Assembly (NCBI RefSeq): GCF_001512305.1 | Contig: NZ_LNUT01000005.1 | Span: forward strand, 1,486,932-1,550,931 | Direction: 5' to 3' | Length of the DNA: 64,000 nucleotides | From: Arthrobacter sp. EPSL27 | GTDB lineage: Bacteria; Actinomycetota; Actinomycetes; Actinomycetales; Micrococcaceae | In this document: positions 7,620 to 14,558 of the stretch, piece by piece | Numbering within the stretch: the first letter of the stretch is position 1 | Layout of the letters: each line of letters opens with the position of its first letter | Translations under genes and position numbers: made by a program | Notes under the pieces: model-generated | Database searches by the model: none | Told to the model about the DNA's origin: nothing | What the model saw: the letters and a program-made list of their open reading frames with translations, nothing else

Positions 7620-8558
7620 ATGGTGTTTGCCGACAGCAACGCACACGACAACCCGGAACCTGTTGGGTTCGGATCCGCGCTGGTCGATGAAGCCGCCCGG
7701 CGGGACGCCGCCCTGGGCGACGTGGACTGGGCCGCGCTGCCCGACGGCGCCGTGCGGGGCACCTTCGATGCCCCCAGCGGAACCCTTGCCACGCTGTCCA
7801 TGGGCACGCCGGGCAACCCCCGGGTCCTCCTGATCCCGGGGGCCACCGGTTCCAAGGAAGACTTTGTGCTGATGCTGCCCGAGCTCGCCGCCGCCGGATA
7901 CTTCGTGCTGAGCTGCGACATCGCCGGGCAGTTCGAATCCGCCGCGGCCGGCCCGGAAAACCTCGTCCCGCCCCGCAAGCACTACGACTACGACTTGTTC
8001 ACCAACGACCTCATTGCGATGCTCGACGCCGAGGACGGGCCGGTCCACGTCGTCGGGTATTCGTTCGCCGCGATCGTGGCCCAGCTCGCCTACCTCCGCC
8101 GGCCGGAGAAGTTCCGGAGCCTCACCCTGCTCAGCTGCCCGCCGGAGCCGGGCCAGGCCTTCCGCGGGGTTCAGCGCATCGGCCGGTTCAGCGGCTGGGC
8201 CGGCCCCCGGGTCGGGGCCGCGCTGATGATCTGGGGCATCCGCAGCAACGTGGTCCACGTCCCGCCCGGCCGGATCAGGTTTGTGAAATACCGGTTCCGG
8301 TTCACGCGCCGGAGTTCCGTGCGCGACATCTTCGGCCTGATGCAGCACGCACCGGATGCGAGGGCCGATCTGGCCGCGGCGTCGCTGCCCAAGTTCGTCG
8401 CCGTCGGCGAGCACGATCTCTGGCCGCTGGCCCTGCACCGCCGCTTCGCCCAGGCCATCGGCGCCCGGATCGCGGTGTACCGGGGCGGGCACAGCCCCAG
8501 CGAAACCTCCCCGCACCAGATGAGCCGGGACCTGATCGCGCTGTACGGCTCCCTCTAG
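7620..8558 (+). CDS. Alpha/beta fold hydrolase
   Basis: A 312-residue alpha/beta hydrolase. The frame is open further upstream, but the ATG at 7620 is chosen because a TATGTT box ends 6 nt before it. Features are VLLIPGATGSKEDFVLMLPEL (strand and oxyanion region), a nucleophile elbow VVGYSFAAIVAQ with serine in GYSFAA, the acid near VAVGEHDLWPLALH and the histidine in RGGHSPSETSPH. The family includes esterases, C-C hydrolases and haloperoxidases; the substrate is unknown. Its stop codon overlaps the stop of the convergent glycosyltransferase (shared CTAG), leaving no room for a terminator. Confidence 0.86.
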   Translation: MVFADSNAHDNPEPVGFGSALVDEAARRDAALGDVDWAALPDGAVRGTFDAPSGTLATLSMGTPGNPRVLLIPGATGSKEDFVLMLPELAAAGYFVLSCDIAGQFESAAAGPENLVPPRKHYDYDLFTNDLIAMLDAEDGPVHVVGYSFAAIVAQLAYLRRPEKFRSLTLLSCPPEPGQAFRGVQRIGRFSGWAGPRVGAALMIWGIRSNVVHVPPGRIRFVKYRFRFTRRSSVRDIFGLMQHAPDARADLAAASLPKFVAVGEHDLWPLALHRRFAQAIGARIAVYRGGHSPSETSPHQMSRDLIALYGSL

Positions 8559-9298
8559 CCGGCGTGGTCCCGCGCCCACTGCTGCCGCCGCCGGCGCCGG
8601 CGGAAAGGGTTCTCCCCGCGGAATTCGATCCGGAACGTCGTCCACGCCATGGACAGGCGGCGCCCGACGGCGGACCAGCTCGCCAGCGGCCGCGCGGACA
8701 CCTGCACGCGCAGCGTGGGGTCGGCGATCACGGTCACCTCGGGCGGGATCTGGTACGAGATGTCGAGATCGTCGTGGACGGGCGGAACACCCCGGTGGAC
8801 CGAGTCCCGGATCCGGTCCCAGACGCCGGAGCGCAGGGCGAAATTCGAGCCGAACAGCGGCGGATGCCCCAGCAGCCATCCCACCGCCCAGAAATACCCG
8901 GGAATGTAGGCCTTCGTGCCCAGCCACCGGGCGAAGCGGTTTTCGCCGTAGAAGTCGCCCGGGCCGGACACCGCGGACAGCGGACCCGCGTCCTCAAGGA
9001 CGGCCACGATCCGTTCCAGCCAGTCGGGCGGCGGGACGGAGTCGGTGTCCAGCCGGGCGATCAGCTCGGAGCGGGCCTCATCGAACCCGCGGGCCGTCGA
9101 GGCGGCGATGCCCGGAAGGTCGGCGGCGATCCGGCGGACGCCCGCGGCGGCGCACACCTCGGCGGTGTTGTCCGTGCTGGCGTTGTCCACAACAACGATT
9201 TCGTCCGCAGGGCGGGTCTGGCCGGCGAGCGCGGCGAGGCAGACGGCGAGCATGCCGGCGTCGTTCCTGGTCGGGATCACCACCGAAATTGTTGTCAT
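8555..9298 (-). CDS. Family 2 glycosyltransferase
   Basis: A 247-residue GT-A fold glycosyltransferase. The N-terminus ISVVIPTRNDAGMLAVCL and EIVVVDNASTDNT are the nucleotide-sugar binding part of the GT2 family. LDTDSVPPPDWLE is the DXD-type metal-binding motif, and YHRGVPP/HDDLDISYQ-like residues near 195-205 fit the acceptor side. One hydrophobic stretch near residue 155 (YIPGYFWAVGWLLG) could be a membrane-associated loop. It transfers a sugar from a nucleotide-sugar donor to an unknown acceptor, perhaps a lipid carrier or surface glycan. No other glycan gene is adjacent, so its pathway is not indicated. Confidence 0.9.
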   Translation of the reverse strand: MTTISVVIPTRNDAGMLAVCLAALAGQTRPADEIVVVDNASTDNTAEVCAAAGVRRIAADLPGIAASTARGFDEARSELIARLDTDSVPPPDWLERIVAVLEDAGPLSAVSGPGDFYGENRFARWLGTKAYIPGYFWAVGWLLGHPPLFGSNFALRSGVWDRIRDSVHRGVPPVHDDLDISYQIPPEVTVIADPTLRVQVSARPLASWSAVGRRLSMAWTTFRIEFRGENPFRRRRRRQQWARDHAG

Positions 9299-9456
9299 GG
9301 TGCCCCGACTATAGCCCCGGGACAGGACGAAATGCCCCCGCTGGACTCTTGCACCGCGGGCCCGCGCCCCGTAGGTTGGGCAACAGCGGACGAATGTCTC
9401 CGCAGCCGTTGGCCTCCGGGCCGCCGGAGATCAGCAGCATTTCAGAAGGATATGGC

Positions 9457-9660
9457 ATGGCTACAGGCACAGTTAAATGGTTCAACGCCGAAAAGGGTTT
9501 TGGCTTCATTGCCCCGGATGACGGGTCGGCCGACGTTTTCGCCCACTACTCGGCAATCGCCACCAGCGGCTACCGCTCCCTGGACGAGAACCAGAAGGTC
9601 GAGTTCGACGTCACCCAGGGCCCGAAGGGCCCGCAGGCTGAGAACATCCGCCCGCTCTAA
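9457..9660 (+). CDS. Cold-shock protein, CspA family
   Basis: A 67-residue single cold-shock domain, the usual length. MATGTVKWFNAEKGFGFIAPDDG contains RNP1 (KGFGFI) and DVFAHYSAI is RNP2. It binds single-stranded RNA and acts as an RNA chaperone. The ATG at 9457 has AGAAGGA 6 nt upstream. About 150 bp separate it from the divergent glycosyltransferase, enough for the long 5' leader common in csp genes, although I could not identify a specific cold-box. It is followed by a strong hairpin, so it is a monocistronic unit. Confidence 0.96.
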   Translation: MATGTVKWFNAEKGFGFIAPDDGSADVFAHYSAIATSGYRSLDENQKVEFDVTQGPKGPQAENIRPL

Positions 9661-9712
9661 ATACTCCGGACAGCAGCACCGGCCAGCCGGCCGCCATGCT
9701 TTCCCCAAGACC

Positions 9713-9754
9713 ACAAACGCCTTTCCCGGGAAATTTCTCGGGAGGGGCGTTTGT
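9713..9754 (+). terminator. Hairpin terminator after csp
   Basis: An 18-bp stem (9713-9730 with 9737-9754, including a few G-T pairs) around an AAATTT loop, 53 nt after the csp stop. The right arm ends GGGCGTTTGT and lacks a long T-tract. It separates the csp gene from the kdp operon. Confidence 0.75.
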
Positions 9755-9766
9755 CGTTGGTGCAGT

Positions 9767-9784
9767 GTCAAGAATTCGTCAAGA
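9767..9784 (+). promoter_or_regulatory. Candidate KdpE binding site (direct repeat)
   Basis: GTCAAGA occurs at 9767-9773 and 9778-9784, an 11-bp centre-to-centre spacing that is typical of tandem OmpR-family response-regulator sites. It lies about 110 bp before the first gene of the kdp operon, so KdpE is the natural candidate. No consensus -10 could be placed with certainty downstream. Confidence 0.4.
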
Positions 9785-9891
9785 TCCGGCCCGCCGGCAT
9801 TAAGGATCCGTTAGTCCCTGCGCTTTGGTCCCAGCGGAGGACTTGACTGGATATAGCCCCGCAGACGGGGCGCAGACGAAAGGAACCTGCA

Positions 9892-10011
9892 ATGGCCGAT
9901 GTGGCTGTTATCGGAATTCTTGTGGCGGCCATGGGGTTCGTGATGTGGATCGGCCACGCCCTGGCCGGGATGGTCGGCAGCGCCGGGGACCGGACGGAGG
10001 GCGGAAGATGA
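9892..10011 (+). CDS. 39-residue membrane peptide preceding kdpF
   Basis: A short ORF with a good AAAGGA ribosome site 6 nt before the ATG and a stop that overlaps the kdpF start (ATGA). Residues 3-27 (DVAVIGILVAAMGFVMWIGHALAGM) form one predicted transmembrane helix, followed by a polar tail ending in RTEGGR. It does not match KdpF, which follows it. It is probably a real small membrane protein of the Kdp unit, because it is translationally coupled to kdpF, but I do not recognise a family. Confidence 0.65.
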   Translation: MADVAVIGILVAAMGFVMWIGHALAGMVGSAGDRTEGGR

Positions 10012-10106
10012 GCGCCGACGCGGTCATGTGGCTCGCCCTGCTGATTGCCGGGCTGGGCCTCTTCGGCTACCTCCTGGCGGTCCTTATCCACCCCGAGAAG
10101 TGGTGA
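10008..10106 (+). CDS. kdpF: Potassium-transporting ATPase subunit F
   Basis: A 32-residue single-helix peptide. The helix runs WLALLIAGLGLFGYLLAVLI and is followed by HPEKW, the short polar C-terminus typical of KdpF (family pattern YL..ALL.PE.F). KdpF stabilises the KdpABC complex in the membrane. It overlaps the upstream 39-residue ORF by 4 nt and ends 7 nt before kdpA. It is too short for most automatic gene finders. Confidence 0.85.
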   Translation: MSADAVMWLALLIAGLGLFGYLLAVLIHPEKW

Positions 10107-10113
10107 GGGAACC

Positions 10114-11781
10114 GTGACCTTCAACTACATGTCCTTTGTGGTCCAGGTGGCGGCACTTCTCGTCGTCCTGGCGGCCCTGCACAAGCCTTTCGGCATCTAC
10201 CTGGCCCGGGTCTTCGAAGGAACCACATCCAGCCGGCCCGAGCGGCTGTTCTACCGGCTGGCCGGGATCGACGCCGGCACGGAACAGACCTGGTCCGTGT
10301 ACCTGCGCAGCGTCCTGGCATTCTCGGCTGTCTCCATTCTGGCCGTTTTCGCCCTCCAACGGCTGCAGGGCATCCTGCCCGGCAGCGGTTCCCTGCCGGG
10401 GGTGGATCCGTGGGTGGCGATGAACACCGCCATCTCCTTTGTCACCAACACGAACTGGCAGGCCTACGTCCCGGAAACCACGGTCGGCATTTTTGTACAG
10501 ATGTGCCTGCTCGCGGTACAGAACTTCCTCTCCGCCGCCGTCGGCATCGTCGTCGCCGTCGCCCTCATCCGCGGCATTGCCCGCACCGGGACGCAGCGGC
10601 TGGGCAACTTTTGGGTGGACCTGGCCCGGACATCATTCCGGATCCTGCTGCCGATCGCGTTCGTCGCGGCAGTGGTGTTGGTCCTGGGCGGGGTGGTGCA
10701 GAACTTCTGGGCCACCGGCGTCACCAACCAGGCGGCGGGAATCAGCCAGAGCATCCCCGGCGGGCCGGTCGCATCCCAGGAGGCCATCAAAGTGCTCGGG
10801 ACCAACGGCGGCGGGTACTTCAATGCCAACTCCGCCCACCCGTTCGAGAACCCCAACGCCCTCATCAGCCTCTTCGAGGTGTTCCTGCTCCTGCTCATTC
10901 CCTCGGCTCTGCCCTACGCCTTCGGCAGGATGGTGGGCGACCAGAAGCAGGGCTACACAGTGGCCGCAGTGATGGGCACCCTGTGGCTGGCCTCCGTTTC
11001 GCTGATGGGCTGGGCCGTGGCATCCGGCCAGGGAACAGCGACGGCGGCGGCCGGCGGGCTGGGCGAGGGCTTTGAACAGCGCTTCGGACCGGTGCCCGGC
11101 GCGATCTTCGCCGCGTCCACCACCCTGACCTCCACCGGCGCGGTGAACACCGCCCACGATTCCCTGCCGCCGCTGGCCGGCGGCGTCGCCATGGTGAACA
11201 TGATGCTCGGCGAGGTGGCCCCCGGCGGAACCGGTTCCGGACTCTATGGCCTGCTGATCCTGTCCATCATCTCCGTCTTCATCGCGGGCCTCATGGTCGG
11301 GCGCACCCCGGAATACCTGGGCAAAAAGATCGGCCCCACGGAAATGAAGCTCGCCGCCTTGTACATCCTGGTGACACCGGTCCTGGTGCTCGCGCTGGCC
11401 GGCATCACGGTCCTGCTGCCGGGCATCCTGGCCAATGCCCCGGCAACCGGGCCGCACCACTTCAGTGAAGTGCTCTACGCCTTCACCTCCGGGGCGAACA
11501 ACAACGGCTCCGCGTTCGGCGGCATCACCACCTCGGGCCCGCTTCTCTCGGTCATGATGGGCCTGGCCATGCTGCTGGGCCGCTTCCTTCCGATTGCCCT
11601 GGTCCTAGCCCTCGCCGGCTCCCTCGCCCGGCAGGGACAGATTCCCGTCTCCGCCGGAACCGTCCCCACGCACGGCCCGCTGTTCTGCGGCCTGCTGCTG
11701 GGCGTGACAGTGATCCTGACCGCCCTGAGCTATTTCCCGGCCCTCGCCCTCGGCCCCCTCGCAGAAGGACTCCTGACATGA
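10114..11781 (+). CDS. kdpA: Potassium-transporting ATPase subunit A
   Basis: A 555-residue potassium channel-like subunit. I start it at the GTG at 10114 (TFNYMSFVVQVAALL), seven bases after the kdpF stop with GAGGGA in front; the frame is open further upstream only because it runs through kdpF. The four selectivity-filter loops are visible: TNTNWQAYVPE, GTNGGGYFNANSAHPFENP, STTLTSTGAVNTAHDS and SGANNNGSAFGG. About ten transmembrane helices are predicted. It selects K+ from outside with high affinity and passes it to KdpB. Its end overlaps kdpB by 4 nt. Confidence 0.97.
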   Translation: MTFNYMSFVVQVAALLVVLAALHKPFGIYLARVFEGTTSSRPERLFYRLAGIDAGTEQTWSVYLRSVLAFSAVSILAVFALQRLQGILPGSGSLPGVDPWVAMNTAISFVTNTNWQAYVPETTVGIFVQMCLLAVQNFLSAAVGIVVAVALIRGIARTGTQRLGNFWVDLARTSFRILLPIAFVAAVVLVLGGVVQNFWATGVTNQAAGISQSIPGGPVASQEAIKVLGTNGGGYFNANSAHPFENPNALISLFEVFLLLLIPSALPYAFGRMVGDQKQGYTVAAVMGTLWLASVSLMGWAVASGQGTATAAAGGLGEGFEQRFGPVPGAIFAASTTLTSTGAVNTAHDSLPPLAGGVAMVNMMLGEVAPGGTGSGLYGLLILSIISVFIAGLMVGRTPEYLGKKIGPTEMKLAALYILVTPVLVLALAGITVLLPGILANAPATGPHHFSEVLYAFTSGANNNGSAFGGITTSGPLLSVMMGLAMLLGRFLPIALVLALAGSLARQGQIPVSAGTVPTHGPLFCGLLLGVTVILTALSYFPALALGPLAEGLLT

Positions 11782-13904
11782 CCCGGTCCAGTACGGACAC
11801 CGCCGCCGCCACCTACGCCGACGGCAACCCCCTCGGCACCCCCGGCGAACACAAGCACCACACCAAGGCACCGGCCAAACTGACGCTCCGGTCCGTCGCC
11901 GCCGCGCTGCCGCTCGCGGTCCGGAAACTCTCCCCGCGGCAGATGATCCACTCCCCGGTCATGTTCACCGTGCTGGTGGGCGCCGCCCTGTGCACCGCGA
12001 TCTCGGTGTACCGGCCCTCGGTGTTCGGCGCCGCCGTCACCGTCTGGCTCTGGCTCACCGTCCTCTTCGGCACCCTGTCCGAATCCATCGCCGAGGGCCG
12101 GGGCAAGGCCCAGGCCGACAGCCTCCGGGCCAGCCGCCAGGGTGTCCAGGCCCGGCTCCGGCAGGCTGACGGCACCGCCCGGGAGGTCCCCGGAACCGAG
12201 CTGCGGCAGGGCGACGTCGTTATCTGCGAAGCCGGCGACGTGATCCCCTCGGACGGCGAAATCATCGAGGGCCTGGCCAGTGTCGACGAATCAACCATCA
12301 CCGGCGAGTCAGCCCCGGTAATCCGCGAATCAGGCGGGGACCGGTCCTCGGTGACCGGCGGCACCCGGGTCCTCTCGGACCGGATCGTCGTCCGCATCAC
12401 GGCAGCGCCGGGACAAACGTTCATCGACCGGATGATCAAGCTGGTCGAAGGTGCCGTCCGGCAGAAGACCCCCAACGAAATCGCGCTCCACGTGCTGCTG
12501 GTGTCCCTGACCATCGTGTTCCTCGCCGTCACCATGTCCCTGGCCCCGTTCGCCGCGCTGGCCGGCGCCACCCCGTCCCCGATCGTGCTGGTGGCCCTGC
12601 TGGTCTGCCTGATCCCCACCACCATCGGCGCCCTGGTGCCGGCCATCGGCATCGCGGGCATGGACCGCCTGGTCCAGCACAACGTCCTGGCCACGTCCGG
12701 CCGCGCCGTCGAGACCGCAGGGGACATCACCACCCTTTTGCTGGACAAGACCGGCACCATCACCTACGGCAACCGCCGGGCCGTCAATTTCTTCCCCGCC
12801 GGCCAGGTGGAGGGGAGCCGGCTCATGGAAGCGGCCCGGATCTGCAGCCTGGCCGATGAAACCCCCGAGGGCCGGTCCATCGTGGACCTCGCCGCGGACA
12901 AGGGAATCACCGGGGCCGACCTGGCCACCCTCCAACGCAGCTCCGGCGATGTCACCGTGGTGCCCTTCAGCGCCAGCACGCGCATGAGCGGGCTTGACCT
13001 CGACGGGCAGCAGATCCGCAAAGGTGCCGCGTCCACGGTGTCGGCCTTCGTTGCCGACTACGGCGGCCATATCCCGGCGGACGTCGAGCACCGCGTGAAC
13101 GAAATCTCAGCCCAGGGCGGCACGCCCCTGCTGGTCGCGCAGGTGGGCTCAGGCGGCACCGCGGAGGTCCTGGGCACCGTCCACCTGGCCGACGTCGTCA
13201 AACCGGGCATGCACGCCCGCTTCGCCGAGCTGCGGCAAATGGGCATCCGGACGGTGATGATCACCGGCGACAACCCCATCACCGCCAAGGCGATCGCCAC
13301 GGAGGCCGGGGTCGATGACTTCCTGGCCGAAGCAACCCCCGAGGACAAACTCGCGGTCATCAAGAAGGAGCAGTCCGAGGGGCGTCTCGTGGCGATGACC
13401 GGGGACGGCACCAATGACGCCCCGGCACTGGCCGCGGCGGACGTGGGCGTCGCGATGAACTCAGGCACCCCGGCCGCGAAGGACGCCGCCAACATGGTGG
13501 ATCTTGACTCCGACCCCACCAAACTCATCAATATCGTCGGCATCGGCAAGCAGCTGCTCATCACCCGGGGGGCGCTGACCACCTTTTCCGTAGCGAACGA
13601 CGTCGCGAAGTACTTCGCGATCGTTCCGGCCCTGTTCACCGCGGCCTTCCCGGGCCTGGGGCTGCTGAACATCATGGGCCTGGCCACGCCCGCCTCGGCG
13701 ATACTTTCCGCCGTGATCTTCAATGCCCTGATCATCATTGCCCTGGTCCCGCTGGCCCTGCGCGGCGTGAAATACCGGGCCGTGTCCGCCAACCGGGCCC
13801 TCGGCCGGAACCTGCTGGTCTACGGCCTCGGCGGGCTCGTGGCCCCCTTCATCGGCATCAAGATCATCGACCTGATCATCTCCCTCATTCCCGGAATCGG
13901 CTAG
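11778..13904 (+). CDS. kdpB: Potassium-transporting P-type ATPase subunit B
   Basis: A 708-residue P-type ATPase. Key motifs are the TGES phosphatase loop (TITGESAPVIRESGGDRSSV), the phosphorylated aspartate at about residue 323 in DKTGTIT, the nucleotide-domain segment FSASTRMSGLDLDG and the hinge TGDGTNDAPALAAADVG. Seven membrane helices fit the hydropathy. It hydrolyses ATP to drive K+ uptake through KdpA. Compared with the E. coli enzyme it has a longer hydrophilic N-terminus. The start overlaps the kdpA stop (ATGA), so the two are translationally coupled. Confidence 0.97.
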   Translation: MTRSSTDTAAATYADGNPLGTPGEHKHHTKAPAKLTLRSVAAALPLAVRKLSPRQMIHSPVMFTVLVGAALCTAISVYRPSVFGAAVTVWLWLTVLFGTLSESIAEGRGKAQADSLRASRQGVQARLRQADGTAREVPGTELRQGDVVICEAGDVIPSDGEIIEGLASVDESTITGESAPVIRESGGDRSSVTGGTRVLSDRIVVRITAAPGQTFIDRMIKLVEGAVRQKTPNEIALHVLLVSLTIVFLAVTMSLAPFAALAGATPSPIVLVALLVCLIPTTIGALVPAIGIAGMDRLVQHNVLATSGRAVETAGDITTLLLDKTGTITYGNRRAVNFFPAGQVEGSRLMEAARICSLADETPEGRSIVDLAADKGITGADLATLQRSSGDVTVVPFSASTRMSGLDLDGQQIRKGAASTVSAFVADYGGHIPADVEHRVNEISAQGGTPLLVAQVGSGGTAEVLGTVHLADVVKPGMHARFAELRQMGIRTVMITGDNPITAKAIATEAGVDDFLAEATPEDKLAVIKKEQSEGRLVAMTGDGTNDAPALAAADVGVAMNSGTPAAKDAANMVDLDSDPTKLINIVGIGKQLLITRGALTTFSVANDVAKYFAIVPALFTAAFPGLGLLNIMGLATPASAILSAVIFNALIIIALVPLALRGVKYRAVSANRALGRNLLVYGLGGLVAPFIGIKIIDLIISLIPGIG

Positions 13905-13916
13905 GAGCGCGCCCGC

Positions 13917-14546
13917 ATGAACACCCTCACCGGTTACCTCCGCCAAGCAGGAACTGCCTTGCGCTTCCTGGCCCTTGCCAGCCTGGTCTTGGGGCTGGCC
14001 TACCCCCTGGCCGTCTTCGGCGTCGGACAGGTGGTGGCCCCCTTCCAGGCCAACGGCTCTATCATCAGGGACGCCTCCGGCGCCCCGGCGGCGTCCGCCC
14101 TGATTGCCCAGGCCAGCGCCGACGGCAACGGCGCCCGGGACCCGCGGTGGTTCCATGCCCGGCCGTCGGCCGTCATGTGGGACCCTGCGGCGTCCTCCGC
14201 CAGCAACCTCGGCCCCAACGAACCCAAACTTCTTGAGGCCGTCATCGCCAACCGGTCCGCCGTCGCCGCGGCGGAAGGAACCGCCGCGTCCGATGTCCCG
14301 GCCGACGCCGTCACGGCCAGCGGATCGGGGCTGGACCCGGACATCTCGCCGGAATACGCCAGGCTGCAGGTGGCCCGGGTGGCCGCAGCCCACGGCCTGG
14401 ACACGGAGACCGTGGCGTCGCTGGTGGACCGCCACACGAGCAGCGGGCTGCTCGCTTTCCTGGGCCAGCCGTCCGTCAACGTGACCACGCTGAACCTGGC
14501 CGTCGCCGAGGCCGCGCACGCGTCGCAGCCGGCGCAATCCGAGTGA
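13917..14546 (+). CDS. kdpC: Potassium-transporting ATPase subunit C
   Basis: A 209-residue subunit with one N-terminal transmembrane helix (LRFLALASLVLGLAYPLAVFG) and a large outer domain. The motif region RWFHARPSA, then SSASNLGPNEPKLLEAV and SGSGLDPDISPEYARLQVARVA are family signatures. It assists K+ and ATP binding in the KdpABC complex. The ATG lies 12 nt after kdpB with GGAGCG upstream. Its stop is followed closely by a GAGAAT box and the kdpD start. Confidence 0.96.
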   Translation: MNTLTGYLRQAGTALRFLALASLVLGLAYPLAVFGVGQVVAPFQANGSIIRDASGAPAASALIAQASADGNGARDPRWFHARPSAVMWDPAASSASNLGPNEPKLLEAVIANRSAVAAAEGTAASDVPADAVTASGSGLDPDISPEYARLQVARVAAAHGLDTETVASLVDRHTSSGLLAFLGQPSVNVTTLNLAVAEAAHASQPAQSE

Positions 14547-14552
14547 GAGAAT
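14547..14552 (+). promoter_or_regulatory. Possible -10 box of a leaderless kdpDE promoter
   Basis: GAGAAT, 6 nt before the ATG of kdpD, with no purine-rich ribosome site in between. It could give a separate kdpDE transcript, in addition to read-through from kdpFABC. Confidence 0.35.
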
Positions 14553-14558
14553 GACGGC

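Noticed and set aside
9755..9891. c-di-AMP (ydaO-type) riboswitch before the kdp operon
   Set aside because: The gap is only 137 bp and I could not fit the conserved helices of that riboswitch; a response-regulator site explains the region better.
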